Shown here one piece after another: positions 1 to 9,594 of a stretch of 20,678 nt of DNA. This DNA comes from Termitomyces sp. T153 (lineage: Eukaryota; Basidiomycota; Agaricomycetes; Agaricales; Lyophyllaceae). Positions within the stretch are counted from its first letter, which is position 1; each line of letters begins with the position of its first letter. The notes beneath the pieces are model-generated. The model was not told the origin of the DNA. It was given only the letters and a program-made list of their open reading frames with translations, and made no database searches. Made by a program: the position numbers and the translations under genes. The stretch is from positions 1 through 20,678 of the forward strand of contig JACKQL020000269.1 of assembly GCA_018296165.2 (NCBI GenBank), read 5' to 3'.

Positions 1-590
1 TCCTGGATGCACATGTTGTTGTAACCCCACTGGACATTCAGTTTGGTAAAGTACTGTGCACCCTGGAGGTTGTTGATGAGCCAGAGATGAGGAGGAGGGG
101 GTAGCAGTTTTTCAAGGTCATGGTGTTGAGAACCTGGTAATCCTAAACTAGTTAGAGCAAGCTGTCTTTCTTCTTGATGAAGAAGACCAGAGAAGCCATT
201 GGAGATTTGGAGTAGTCTATGCAACCAGAGTCTAGGTTCTCTTGTAGGAAGGCATCAAGTTTGTCCTGCTTCTTGGGCACTAGTGGGTAGACTTTACAGC
301 TGGATGGTGTGGAATCAGGCAGTAATTCAATGGCATGGTCCCACTGCTTGCACTCTGGAAGCAAGTCAAACAAGGCCCTAGAGAACACATCCTTAAACAC
401 ATGGAGGTAGGGAGGTACAATGTCCTGGAACTTCTGAGGTGCAGAGTTAGCAGCAAATGCCTGGGCCAGTTGCTGGGATGTGGTCTGGCTAGCCCAAATC
501 TCTATGATAGGGGGTGGCAAATGTAAGGTGGTGGTGTAAATCCAGTCCCCCACCTCTACTGCTTTGTCCAGGAACTCTGAGTTGAGCATG
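1..590 (-). pseudogene. Reverse transcriptase N-terminal region, copy A, broken and partial
   Basis: The - strand frame 589-152 contains the linker before RT (residues like EIWASQTTSQQLAQAF), then the palm-entry block KVYPLVPKKQDKLDAFLQEN and SPMASLVFFIKKKDS, which are hallmarks of chromovirus RT. It aligns closely with the intact frame of copy B at 14351-13173. At about 145-165 the block corresponding to LVQDYRVLN in copy B carries a TAG in place of the Gln codon, and later bases to position 1 still encode recognisable RT (NCYPL-like and an SGVTTTCA stretch in place of RWGYNNV) in shifted frames. The catalytic YxDD region lies outside the window. This is a non-functional remnant of the polymerase that copies the element RNA into cDNA. 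Confidence 0.88.
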
Positions 591-799
591 CTTCCAAACT
601 CTTTTCTGCATTCCTACTCTAGAGCTTTGCCATTACTCTGGTCATCCTTGTAGAGGGCCTCTCTACAGGGAAATGCTAGGGGCAGGGGATTCAGGAGGTC
701 TAGGTCAGCAAAGGAAAAAGGGCTAGTGCAGCATGCATGGATGGCCATGCACTTTCAAACTTGAGTCTGGCATTCTTTCTTGGCTTCTGTAGTGCAGGT

Positions 800-1210
800 G
801 GAGCACCTCCAAGGGCACTGGCTCATTGTTACATCACCCTTAGCCCAATCTACTTTGGGGTTGTACTCTCAAAGCCATGTGAAACCAAGGATCATGTCCT
901 GCTTGCTCAAATTAGTGATGGCAAAGACTGCATGCTCTGCATAATTTTGATAGCAAAGGACAAGGTTGACCATAGCACCTGCTTTGTTGGCTGTTCCATT
1001 GATGTTGAAGACTAGAATGGGCTTAGGAAGTGACTGCATGGTCAGGCCATAGTGCTTGACAAACTCTGAGTCCAAGAACAGTCCCATCACTCTGCTATCT
1101 AGAAGAGCAGTGACTCTGCAAGCTTGCTGAGTGTCTGTGGTCTTGATTTCCATATCAAGGCACAGTGAGTTGGCAGATGGGCTTGAAGCTACCACATACT
1201 GTTGAGGCAT
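800..1210 (-). pseudogene. Retropepsin (aspartic protease) domain of copy A, active site damaged
   Basis: The - strand frame from 1210 to 869 encodes 113 residues ending in MILGFTWL. After one stop it continues as EYNPKVDWAKGDVTMSQCP. This is the Ty3/Gypsy protease signature: a beta strand with the catalytic Asp, a hydrophobic flap region, then ILGxxWL followed by xxNPxxDWxxGxV. The catalytic triplet, normally DSG(A/T), reads DSRV here, so the conserved glycine is lost by a single G-to-A change. The protease normally cleaves the Gag-Pol polyprotein during particle maturation. It lies between gag (right) and RT (left), as expected for the - strand order. Confidence 0.85.
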
Positions 1211-1229
1211 TCAGCATGCCCAGGCAGAG

Positions 1230-2590
1230 CAGCACTGGCAGATCCTAACTGGCATTGGGGGACTTGGCTGGGGCTCCAGAGGTGATATTTGTATGTCTGG
1301 AGGGGGACATTGAGGTTCTTCTGTCTTAGAATGAGGGGCATTGAAAAAGACAATTTCATTTTCTAGCAACAGATATGAAAACCTGTTAGTACCTGGTGAC
1401 AGAGGTGTACACCTTATCTGACCTCATCTGTTGCTCAACTAAAAATCCTCCTCCAGTTCTGGAGGTGACACACAAGCACTGATCTCCTCAACTCTGGTGT
1501 TGACTCATTTGGCAATGTGCTTTGTAGCCAACAGTTGCAGAAGGAATTCCTCCTGCTCCACCATAAAGAGGTAGTATACTTCCAGATCCAAAGAGCAGTG
1601 TAATGCAAAGTGCCTGGGCTTCTGACATCTCCAGCACAGTAGTGGCACAGTGTGGAGCTGTTGGGCTGCATCTACATCCATGGGAATGCCCAGTGGCAGG
1701 GGGCACAGCATGAGGATGGCTAGAGCAGGAGCAGGCACTGGGCAAGCAGAGGCAGGGTACCAAAGGCTAGTAACTGGTATAGGGTGCTGCATGAGATGCA
1801 TGCAGCAGAGCTTATATCAAATCTCCATGATCTGCCATTGATCTCTCTTGTTGTCTGGGCAGCCCTCTGCAAGGTTGTCAATGTGTTCTACCAGTGTGGA
1901 GTGCAGGCCAGGTAGGTGGATTGCTCAACCAGTGCCCAGAAGGAGTCAATGTACTTGTCCAGTGTTTGCTTCCCTTACCTATATTGCTCCCTGTCACATA
2001 GCATCAAGGTGGTGGTTTTGGCAGGGTTGAGTGGGAAGAACTCTGCCTGGAAGTCCTTTTCAAAGGCAGCCCTGTCTGGAAAACTTCCGACACCTCTAGG
2101 GCACTAGAAAACTTGCAATGCATAGGTGGAGGCACTTTCAGTCTTCATGTATGACAGTACCCAGGCTATCTTCAGTGTGTCAGAGTCAAAGGTGTCCCTG
2201 CTGAGGTGGATGTAGGTGAGGCAGGACTGGAGGAAACATTCCCTGCCAGAACAAGCACCATTGTATATGTCTGGGAGTAGGGTGCAGAATCCATGGTCAT
2301 AGGGTCAGCAGAACTGCAGAAGCAAGTACAGGGGCAGTCAGAGTTGATTCTGCAACTGGGGGAGGTGCAGAGATAGGGGGTAGGCACTCAAGCAATGCCT
2401 GGAGCAATTAGAAGAAATAATCTGTGGTTTGATGGAGGGTGGAGAGTTCAGTTGTATAGTGGGTGAGAGATGATTGTGTCAGTTGCACCTGGTTTTCTAG
2501 GTGTAGCAGGCAGCTCCAGGCTTTGTCCTGTGGGGCTGGAGCCTCCAAGGAGGTGTTTGAGTTGGTGAGCTGTGACATAGAGCTCCACAA
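1230..2590 (-). pseudogene. Gag polyprotein relic with CCHC zinc knuckle, copy A
   Basis: The - strand ATG at 2590 opens a 60-residue helical N-terminus (MSQLTNSN..., with LENQVQ and heptad-like leucines) about 95 bp inside the 5' LTR, the usual place for a gag start. The rest of gag can be followed leftwards only by changing frames. The clearest domain is a nucleocapsid zinc knuckle at 1636-1595, with Cys, Cys, His and Cys at the C-X2-C-X4-H-X4-C spacing (CWRCQKPRHFALHC). It is followed by an acidic stretch with YYLFMVEQEEFLLQLLA, as in many fungal gag proteins. Gag forms the particle and the knuckle binds RNA. Several stops and frameshifts make this non-coding now. Confidence 0.8.
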
Positions 2591-2684
2591 TGCTTAATTC
2601 TGGTGGGGAAGCAATAAATAGAGGCTCAGAGGTTATTTGTGGCTATGAGGGGCTTCCAGACCAGTTTTTGGAGACTTTGTCTGC

Positions 2685-2992
2685 TGTAAGGGTGACCTCT
2701 GGAAGCAGTGGCTCAGAGTCATGCAGCTAGCAGAGGAAAATCCAAAGTATATTAGCAAGTAGACAATAATACAGCAGTAACTAATCACCTAGCAGAGGGG
2801 AATCCAAAGAGAACAGGTCTAAGGATCCTCACTGCTTAGTATGGTGCATCAGTGGGCAGCAGAGGCATGAGAATGGCTATATAGAGGACCAGAGCTACTT
2901 CTAACCCTAGGAAAGTGATTGATGATATAATACAAAAAGTTCTGCAGGTCTCCAAAGATCTCTGGGGGTCTGGAACAAGCTCTAGAGATGTA
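2685..2992 (-). repeat. Family-2 (chromovirus) 5' LTR of copy A, truncated
   Basis: Begins on + with TGTAAGGGTGACCTCTGG and contains the blocks GCTAGCAGAGG, AATCCAAAGTATATTAGCAA and ACTAATCACC. All recur in the LTR of copy C (18712-19081) and more loosely in copy B (9595-10034). Similarity to copy C stops after GAGATGT near 2992, so about 70 bp of the LTR, including its expected TGACA terminus, is missing where the family-1 LTR takes over. Because gag begins to its left on the - strand, this is the 5' LTR. Confidence 0.82.
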
Positions 2993-2993
2993 C

Positions 2994-3814
2994 TCCCACC
3001 AATGTGTTATCATAGCCTGCCCAACCACTCTGGAACATCCCATCAACTACAGTGTGGCCCATGCCCCCATCAGTTCCCTTGGTTCCCATCAGTATATCAC
3101 TGCAGTCTGCCAACCAATCAGAACTGATACCCATTGACCCCATGCAGCCCCAGTGAGCCCTGAGCCCTGCTGCCAGACCCACTATTCCTGGAAGAGTTCT
3201 CATAGTTAGTACTTAAGTTGTAGAGTAATATCTGCTATGGTAGTCTTGATATTACCTACTTATATTTGTGTTTGTTATATTTACCTGTCTTGTCTCTATT
3301 TCTATCTTTGTATTGTTCTTGCCTCATATTGTTTTCTCAATCTATTTGCTCTTGTCTCTGTCTTGTCTTGACTCCATCTTGTCTTGTCTGCCTCTACTTT
3401 CTTTCATATGTGCTTAAGTTTCCTTAACTCTAACTCCATTCTAACTCTCCAATCATATTTATATTCATGCCTTACTTGTTCTACAATCAGCCCCAGAACC
3501 CATCAATCACATCTGATCTCCCATCAACCCTCCAGTTCTGCTCCCATTACTTGTGTGACCTCCAATTACTCCACATACTCAATATTCACCTCCAGACTGG
3601 TGCCTGACACTCCCAAGTTGAACCCTTGTTGTGCCTTGTCTTAAACTTCCCCAGATCACCCTGGACTTGCTTGAACTGCTTCTAAAACTTTTCCTTGCAA
3701 GTATCTAACATCTGAACCTCCCCAGAGCACTAGGTTATAAGTGCAGGACATTGTGTCCACCTAGTAAGGACTTTCCTAGTCAAGCTGAGCCCCTCTGGTC
3801 AGCAGAATCTGACA
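2994..3814 (+). repeat. Family-1 LTR, 5'-truncated and decayed (LTR D)
   Basis: Aligns by eye with the 3' two thirds of the complete LTRs at 8393-9525 and 12015-13188. Shared blocks are the region before the TATA box, the AGTCTTGATATTACCTA stretch, pyrimidine-rich CTTGTCTTG runs, the CCCATCAACCCTC segment, and the end block CCTAGTAAGGACT...CTGAGCCCCTCTGGTCAGCAGAATCTGACA. The first third of the family LTR is absent. The TATA box of the intact copies has decayed to a TACTTAAG-like sequence near 3211. Whether it is a former 5' LTR, a 3' LTR or a solo LTR cannot be decided because its left end is missing. Confidence 0.85.
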
Positions 3815-3846
3815 TAATATTAAGACTCCACCTTACCCTGTTCTTG

Positions 3847-5183
3847 ATGTCTGCATATAACTCTATATACACCCTTGCTGGCTACCTAACTGATGCTTAT
3901 GGCCAGCCAGTACCTCAAAGCTACTATGCTCCATTCTATTCAGCCCTACCTGCAGATTACTATGCCCCCTGCTACTGGGCCCTAGATCAAAACCTGGCTT
4001 TCTATGCTCCCTCTGTCAGTCAGGGAATGCCTCTGGACTGGCAATGCCTCATAATGTACTCCATTGAAGGAAACTACCTCTGTATGTACTCTGGAGGACT
4101 ACTTAGAATGCCAATGGCTGCCTGAGCACCCCCTGCACCAGCTAACTCAGCTTACCTCCCCCTGGTGCCCTACTACATCTATCCAACCTCCACTGTAGCT
4201 CCAGTTCCTCCAGAGCAACTAGATAACTATTTCCCTTCTTGACTCCAATTCCTCACTTCAATTCCCCCCTCTTCTAGACAGCAATAAATCAAAGCCTATA
4301 TTTAGCAATACAACAAAGTCCTCTGCTCCCTCTACCTTTTTCCCACAAAGTTTGTGAAACAAGTCCACTCCATTGTCACTCTTGGGTACCATGACATCTC
4401 CAGAACTCCTGAAACCTGGGTGGACCACATTCTCAACTTCCACAAATGCTACCAACTGGGCACCCTTCCTGACAATGTAAAAAATGCTCTAGAAATTGAT
4501 GCAGCCCTCTGGAGCAAACTCTGTGCCCTGGTCAAAGAGATATATACTAGCTCAAACCACTGCTGATTCAAGGACCCTTTGGACCCAGCCCACTCCTTTT
4601 ATGTACAATGAGAGGAACCTGCCAGAGTACAAAATGAAGCCCCTAGCCCCCATTGCCTATCAGCAGGAGGAGCTCAATGCCATGTCCAACATTCTGAAGT
4701 CCCTCAATCCCACTGGAGGGCTCTTTGACTAATCTGCTGCCCACACCCTGGCCCTCTCTGCTTGCTCCAGGGTGAACTCTGTCCTCAGTGCCTTCCACAC
4801 TTGAGATAAACCCCACTGGGCCTAGGCTCCACATCCAGAGAGCCCCCCAGCCCCTTTCCTTTAATGATGACCTTGCCTCCAACCACAGCCTCTCCTACAT
4901 CAATAAGCTGGAAAACCTTGGTGGAGAACCTGCTCCTGGAAATGAAGCTCCAGTGCCTCTCCAGGACAGGCCTCCCCACTTTGATCTCTGTGCTCCTCAT
5001 AGTAAAACCCCTCCAAATGCATCCATGTCCCGCCAAAAATGCCCCAGCTCTTCTGCATTAACTCATGGGCCCCAGAGTGCCTTGACCCTCATTTTCCAAT
5101 AGCCCTCTTCAACCCCCACCTATTTCCTTACCTATCTGACTGCTGATGCTAACAGCTTTGGACCACCAACCCCTGGAAGACCT
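3847..5183 (+). pseudogene. Relic gene 1: Tyr/Pro-rich N-terminus plus helical domain; function unknown
   Basis: An ATG at 3847, 33 bp after the end of LTR D, opens a frame rich in Tyr, Ala and Pro with a repeated YYAP motif (SYYAPFYSALPADYYAPCYW). After a TGA near 4123 the same frame resumes with PPAPANSAYLPLVPYYIYP. Further stops follow, then a well-formed helical segment around 4342-4566 (LGYHDISRTPETWVDHILNF, then LPDNVKNALEIDAALWSKLC). Coding character moves to frame 2 near 4570-4730 (PIAYQQEELNAMSNILKSLN) and to frame 3 near 4788-5100. I see no zinc knuckle, protease or polymerase motif, so it is not an obvious gag or pol. It stops where LTR E begins. It could be a gag of family 1 or an accessory gene carried by it. 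Function is not recognised. Confidence 0.6.
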
Positions 5184-6330
5184 TGTCAGATTCTGCTGAC
5201 CATGGGGGCTCAGCTACACTGGGTGAGTCCTTACTAGGCAGATGTGATTCCCTGCACTGACAACTGGGCATTTAGAGGTGTTCCAAACACTGGGGACTTG
5301 TGAGGATAGTTGGTGGAGATTGATCTGAGCAAGTTCGGGGAGGTCCAGAGGAGTAGGGGACAAGCTGTGTGAAGGGGGATGGGCTTGGCAGGGTTCAGGC
5401 ACAAGTTCATGTGCAAGTATTGCAGGTGCAGAGGAGGTGGAGGCTACACAAGTGATGGAAGCAGAGCCAGAGTTTGATGGGGGATCAATGGAGGTTGATA
5501 GAGTTTGGAGCTGAGTGTGTAGCAAGGTCTGGAGTTGGTTAAAGAGTGTCTGGGATTCATAATTGTAATTGTGGGGTTTGCAAAGGCATTAAAGTTGGGA
5601 AAGATAGGAACACAATGGACAGGATAGATCAAACAAGATGAGATGGAGTCAAACAAAATGAGACAGAGTCAAGATGAGATGGAGATGAGAACGAGAATAG
5701 ATTTAGGCAGAGATATGAAACAATAACAAAAACAATAACGGAATAGAGACAAGACAAGACTGGGAGACTTAGAGTGAGAAGATGAGACATGGGACACAAA
5801 ACACAAGAGAGAAACAATCAGACCATAGGTTATGTTAAGCAATATCAAGACTAGAGTACAAAGAGCTACTCTACATTTTATATACTGACTACTGGAGAGT
5901 TCTGGGGAATGTCGGCTGTGGCGGCGGGGCTTGGTGGAGCTCAATGGAGTTGACGGGTGTCAGTTACAATTGGAGGGCAGGCTGTGTTGATATGTTGATG
6001 GGATCAATTGGTGATGTGGGCTGTTCTGAGGTCATCGTGATACTTCAAAGTAAGTCAGAGGAACTAGGGTGTTGAGTTGATGATGTGTAACGGGGTCAGG
6101 CACAGCAGGAGAATGGTCCTAGGGGCTCAGGAGATTCAGAGAAAGCATTGCCAACTGTGGGAAAGACATCAGAGTTGGCCAGGGGGCCGTTGGAGTTAGC
6201 CGAGGATGCATCGGAATTAGCCAGAGTAGGCACAGAGCACTGTGGAAGTTTGGTGAGGCATTGGGAGAGGTTCTGGGGGGGTGGGGGGTCATTGGACAAT
6301 GTGTGGGGGTCCAGGGAACGGGTTGTGACA
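5184..6330 (-). repeat. Family-1 LTR, complete, minus orientation (LTR E)
   Basis: On the - strand it starts TGTCACAACCCGTTCCCTGG and ends with GCAGAATCTGACA, the TGTCA...TGACA termini of the family. A TATA box lies at 5876-5884 (TATATAAAA on the - strand). Length is 1147 bp against 1133 and 1174 bp for the other complete copies. The 5-bp flanks, GACCT at left and TCACC at right, do not match, so it is not a simple solo LTR. The sequence just right of it looks like a polypurine tract, which would make this the 3' LTR of a - strand element whose interior lay to the right. Confidence 0.88.
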
Positions 6331-6346
6331 TCACCCCCCCTCTCAA
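6331..6346 (-). other. Putative polypurine tract next to LTR E
   Basis: On the - strand the bases just upstream of the LTR read GAGAGGGGGGGTGA, followed directly by TGTCAC. Ty3/Gypsy elements prime plus-strand DNA synthesis from such a purine run immediately 5' of the 3' LTR. The chromovirus copies B and C show the same junction logic: a purine run, GGTGA, then TGTCA of the LTR, at 10035-10046 and 19082-19093. Assignment is by position and composition only. Confidence 0.55.
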
Positions 6347-6548
6347 CATCAAGACCCTCAAGATGTGGGGCACAGGTTGGGGATTGATGGGGGTGTGGGA
6401 GTTGAAGCCAAGTAATATTGATCAATCCACAGTGGATGATGGCAGCGTGGGAGGCAAAGTTGAAGCATGGTTGCCACTTTGTCAGGGAGTTCTTCCCAAT
6501 CAATTAAAAGATTTGGGCATACTCCAAGGTTCCCCAAAATTTTCTTCC

Positions 6549-8169
6549 ATGTCCTCCTCTGATCACTCAGCTCCATGGTCTTTTGATGTGGATGAGGTGG
6601 TGGTGTATGACAGTGAGGGGGAGGAGTTTGAGTGCCGGCGTCGGGTCAGTGCCATGTACTGGGGTCGTAAGTAGTGTCTACTTGTTTTTTTGGGGTAATT
6701 GACAGAGCTTTGCAGGGTGGGTTGCGACGGTGTTGGGCTCTTCTGGGGGCTCTACTCAAAAGAGGGGCTCAGGACAGACTAGAGTTTGTCCTGCACAGTT
6801 GAGTCTGGTGGCAGGGGGTGGGGAGGGAGTTCCACAGGCGCAGCAAGTTCTGCAGGCAGAGGTGATGGTGGAGGAGTTTGCAAGGGCATTGGCATGGGCT
6901 CGTGGCTCCCCAATGCTGGAGTGGTGTTTGAACCAAGCCTTGGTAGTTTTCAAGCCCTTTTGGTCATGTTTACTGACCATTTGGTTATAGTGTACCCTTT
7001 GTGCTTGGTGGGGCAAGCTGTGTGAATTCAATGGGCACTCTGTGGGCTTGCAATGTGACACCTCTGTATGCCTTCCATACTACATAAGGCACAAGAAATG
7101 CTCAATTTCATTGGAGTGGTGGGCAGCATGCATTGCCACAGAGCAGGGGTGGGATGAGGGTTGGGTGTAGGGGCAACTGGGTGAGGCACGGAAGGCCAGA
7201 GTGTCAGAGGAGGGGGGTGCGGGGTGATCTGTAGAGAAGGTGGGACCTCTGCAGGGTGGGCAGAGGAAGGGGGTGCTGGCAGCAGTGGCTAAAGGAAAAT
7301 GGAGGGCCTCCCTGCTGTTGGAGGCAGGGCCCAGCAAGAGGCTGTGGGGACACAAGTTGATGGTGGGACCTCTGGGGCCTCACTTTTATTCTCTGACCTT
7401 GGGTGCACCATTGGAACAGGCTTCAAGTTCCCCAGAGCCCCTGCCTTCAATCACAGAGGTTTTCCTACATTGGCAGGTGGAGGCTTTGACAATGGCATTG
7501 ACAGTGCAAGAGGGGGAGCTCCAACAGGTAAGGGAGGATCTGGATGTGGCACAGAGGGAGAAGGAGGTGCTGCAGTGGGAGTGGGACACCTTGGTGCAAG
7601 TGGCAATGGAGCAGGCATTGGAGGTGTGGAGTTTGCAGGAGCATCTGACACAGTGGGAGGTATGACCCATGGAGGTGGTGGAGGGGTGGCAGGTGGCATT
7701 GGAGGTGGTTTGTTGTGGGTGGAGCTGGAGGCAGTGGAGCGGAGGGAGGATTGGTTAGCCAGAGAGGTTGCCTTTGGCTGTGTGGGGGTCCTTCATAAGT
7801 ATCTCCCCGGTTCTCTGTTCTGTTGCTAACAAATTGTTTTGGTTAGGCTGGGTGTGGGAGCACCGAGTTCTCCTGGATGGTGCCTCTGCGGCACTGGCGT
7901 CAATCTAAGATGGGTTGACATAGATGTCCATGGATCACTCTCTAGAGCTTCAGCAGGGGATGGTGAGGATGGGGAGGTTGCTGGTGGGGCATCAGCAGTG
8001 CAATGCAGTGGCCCTGGGGTCATGATGGGAGGTGGCCGTAAATGCGGGGGATGTAGAAGAGGCCTTGCCGGGGTTGGTGGAGGTTCTAGCGGTGGTGTGG
8101 GCCCAAATGGAGATTGATTTGGGGATCAGGAAGGAAGGGAGGGGGTTTTCCAAGAGGGGGAGGGGTTGA
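6549..8169 (+). pseudogene. Relic gene 2: three-exon gene with acidic/RRR N-terminus, Cys cluster and coiled coil; function unknown
   Basis: Reconstruction: exon 1 6549-6666, intron 6667-6715 (GTAAGT...TTGCAG), exon 2 6716-7794, intron 7795-7846 with branch site TGCTAAC and acceptor TTAG, exon 3 7847-8169. Splice phases agree: the joins read MYWG-R-WVATVLG and GVL-R-WVWEHRVLLDG. The product would be about 500 residues: an acidic segment with VVVYDSEGEEFECRRRVSAM; a Cys-rich stretch near 7018-7130; an alpha-helical coiled coil near 7485-7660 (VQEGELQQVREDLDVAQREK); DWLAREVA; then EHRVLLDGASAALASI and a Leu/Val-rich C-terminus. It is broken by in-frame stops at 6988, 7168, 7225, 7663, 7906, 7921 and 8023, by one frameshift near 7705, and by intron-2 donor ATAAGT in place of GTAAGT. 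It lies antisense to LTR E. The Cys cluster may be a decayed zinc-binding domain. I do not know its function. Confidence 0.65.
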
Positions 8170-8392
8170 GGAAGCAGTCAGGCTCCGTCTTCTTGTTGCT
8201 CTGTGCCCTGTCACGTACTCCTTTTTGTTGTATTATATTGTTGTTAATGCAATTTTGGTTGATGCTCCTGGGCGCATGTGGTGAGCTTTAGTTTGTGTGA
8301 GGGTAAGTAAAAACATGCAGGGGTGCAGGTGGGAGTTGAATTCCTAGTAAGTCCAGAGGCGGGGGTTAAGCCCATTGTTTGCTATTGGTGTT
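8170..8392. other. Interior sequence between relic gene 2 and solo LTR, no gene seen
   Basis: AT-richer DNA following the stop of relic gene 2, with TTGTTGTATTATATTGTTGTTA near 8226. It could be its 3' untranslated region. It continues across the solo LTR insertion into 9531-9594, since the two sides are joined by the GTGTT target-site duplication. Confidence 0.5.
8388..8392. repeat. Target-site duplication GTGTT, left copy
   Basis: GTGTT directly precedes the LTR start at 8393 and recurs exactly at 9526-9530 after the LTR end. A 5-bp duplication is what Ty3/Gypsy integrases make. Confidence 0.9.
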
Positions 8393-9525
8393 TGTTACGA
8401 CCCATTCTCTGGACCCCCATACATTGCCCAACAAACCCCTGTCCCTCCAGAACCTCCCCTGATGCTTTGTCAAACTTCCCCAGCACTCCACACCTACTCT
8501 GGCTAACTCTGACACATTCTTGGCTAACTCTGATGGCCTCTTGGCCAACTCCAACATTATCCCCACAGCCACTGGTGCTTTCTCTGGATCTCCTGAGCCC
8601 CTGGAACCACTTCCCCACTGTGCCTGACTCCATTACACATCATTGACTTGACACCATGGCCCCTCCGACTTACCCTGGAGTATCACGACAACCTCAGAAC
8701 GGATTGATCCCATCAACATATCAATGCGGCCCGCCCTTTGGTCATAACCAACACCCGTCAACTCCATTGAGCTCCGCCAAGCCCTGCCACCACAGCTGAC
8801 ATTTCCAGAGCTCTTCAGTAATCAGTATATAAGGCGTAGAGTAACTCTTTGTACTCTAGTCTTGAGATTACCTATCTACCTACCTGCCTTACCTGATGTG
8901 TTTCTGATCATTCCTTCTTGTGTTTTGTGTTCCGTGTCTCATTTCCTTATCCTCAGTCTCCTGGTCTTATCTCGTCTCCATTCCATTATCATTTTGTTAT
9001 TGTTCTGTGTCTCTGCACAATCTATTCTCATTCTTGTCTTGTCTCCATCTTATTTCATTCAACTCCATCTCATCTTGTTTGATTCTGTCTATTGTGTTCA
9101 AGTCCTCTGAACCATAATGCCCTCACAAATTCTGCAATTATGATTACAAACCTCCGACACTCTTTTACCAACTCCGGACCTCGCTACATGCTTGGCTCCG
9201 AACCCTATCAATCCCCATTGATTCCTCCATCAGAACTCTGGCTCTGCTCCCATCATTTGCATAGCCTCTACCTCCTCCGCACCTGCAATACTCACATACA
9301 GACTTATGCCTGAACTCTGCCAAGCCTGTCCCCCTTCCCTGCAACTCATCCTCTACTCCTCTGGACTTCCCTGGACTTGCTTGGATCAATTTCCACTAAC
9401 TATCCTCACAAGTCCCCAGTGTTTGGAACCCCTCTGAGTGCCCAGTTGTCAGTGCAGGGAATCATGTCCACCTAGTAAGGACTCACCCAGTGTAGCTGAG
9501 CCCCCATGGTCAGCAGAACCTGACA
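8393..9525 (+). repeat. Family-1 solo LTR with intact target-site duplication (LTR F1)
   Basis: Runs from TGTTACGACCC to CAGCAGAACCTGACA, 1133 bp, flanked by GTGTT on both sides. TATA box TATATAAG at 8826-8833, followed by AGTCTTGAGATTACCTA and a pyrimidine-rich presumed leader. No internal element sequence is present, so LTR-LTR recombination probably removed the body. It is CpG-poor compared with the copy at 12015-13188, so it is probably older. It interrupts the interior of the element that carries relic gene 2. Confidence 0.93.
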
Positions 9526-9530
9526 GTGTT
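9526..9530. repeat. Target-site duplication GTGTT, right copy
   Basis: Exact repeat of 8388-8392, immediately after the TGACA end of the solo LTR. Confidence 0.9.
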
Positions 9531-9594
9531 GGCTAGTCCCGGGGTCATTGCAGGACTTGGCAGAGTATCATGGGAGGGAGTCCCAAGGCTCAAC

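Larger units (their letters stand above)
1..2992 (-). mobile_element. Chromovirus-type Ty3/Gypsy retrotransposon copy A, 5' part, decayed
   Basis: Read on the - strand the order is partial 5' LTR (2992-2685), gag with a zinc knuckle (about 2590-1230), retropepsin (about 1210-800) and the N-terminal part of reverse transcriptase (590-1). The element continues past the left edge. Order and protein similarity match copy B at 9595-14505, whose RT begins with nearly the same residues. Every domain carries stops or frameshifts, so this copy is dead. Its 5' LTR is itself cut off near 2992, where it abuts another LTR. Confidence 0.9.

Noticed and set aside
6096..6503. 135-codon Pro/Ser-rich frame on the - strand
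   Set aside because: It spans the LTR E end and the purine tract; it is LTR sequence read by chance.
7299..7829. 176-codon Gly-rich + strand frame
   Set aside because: Most of it is the shadow of relic gene 2 in a second frame. Only its last part (about 7705-7794) is taken as coding, after a frameshift.
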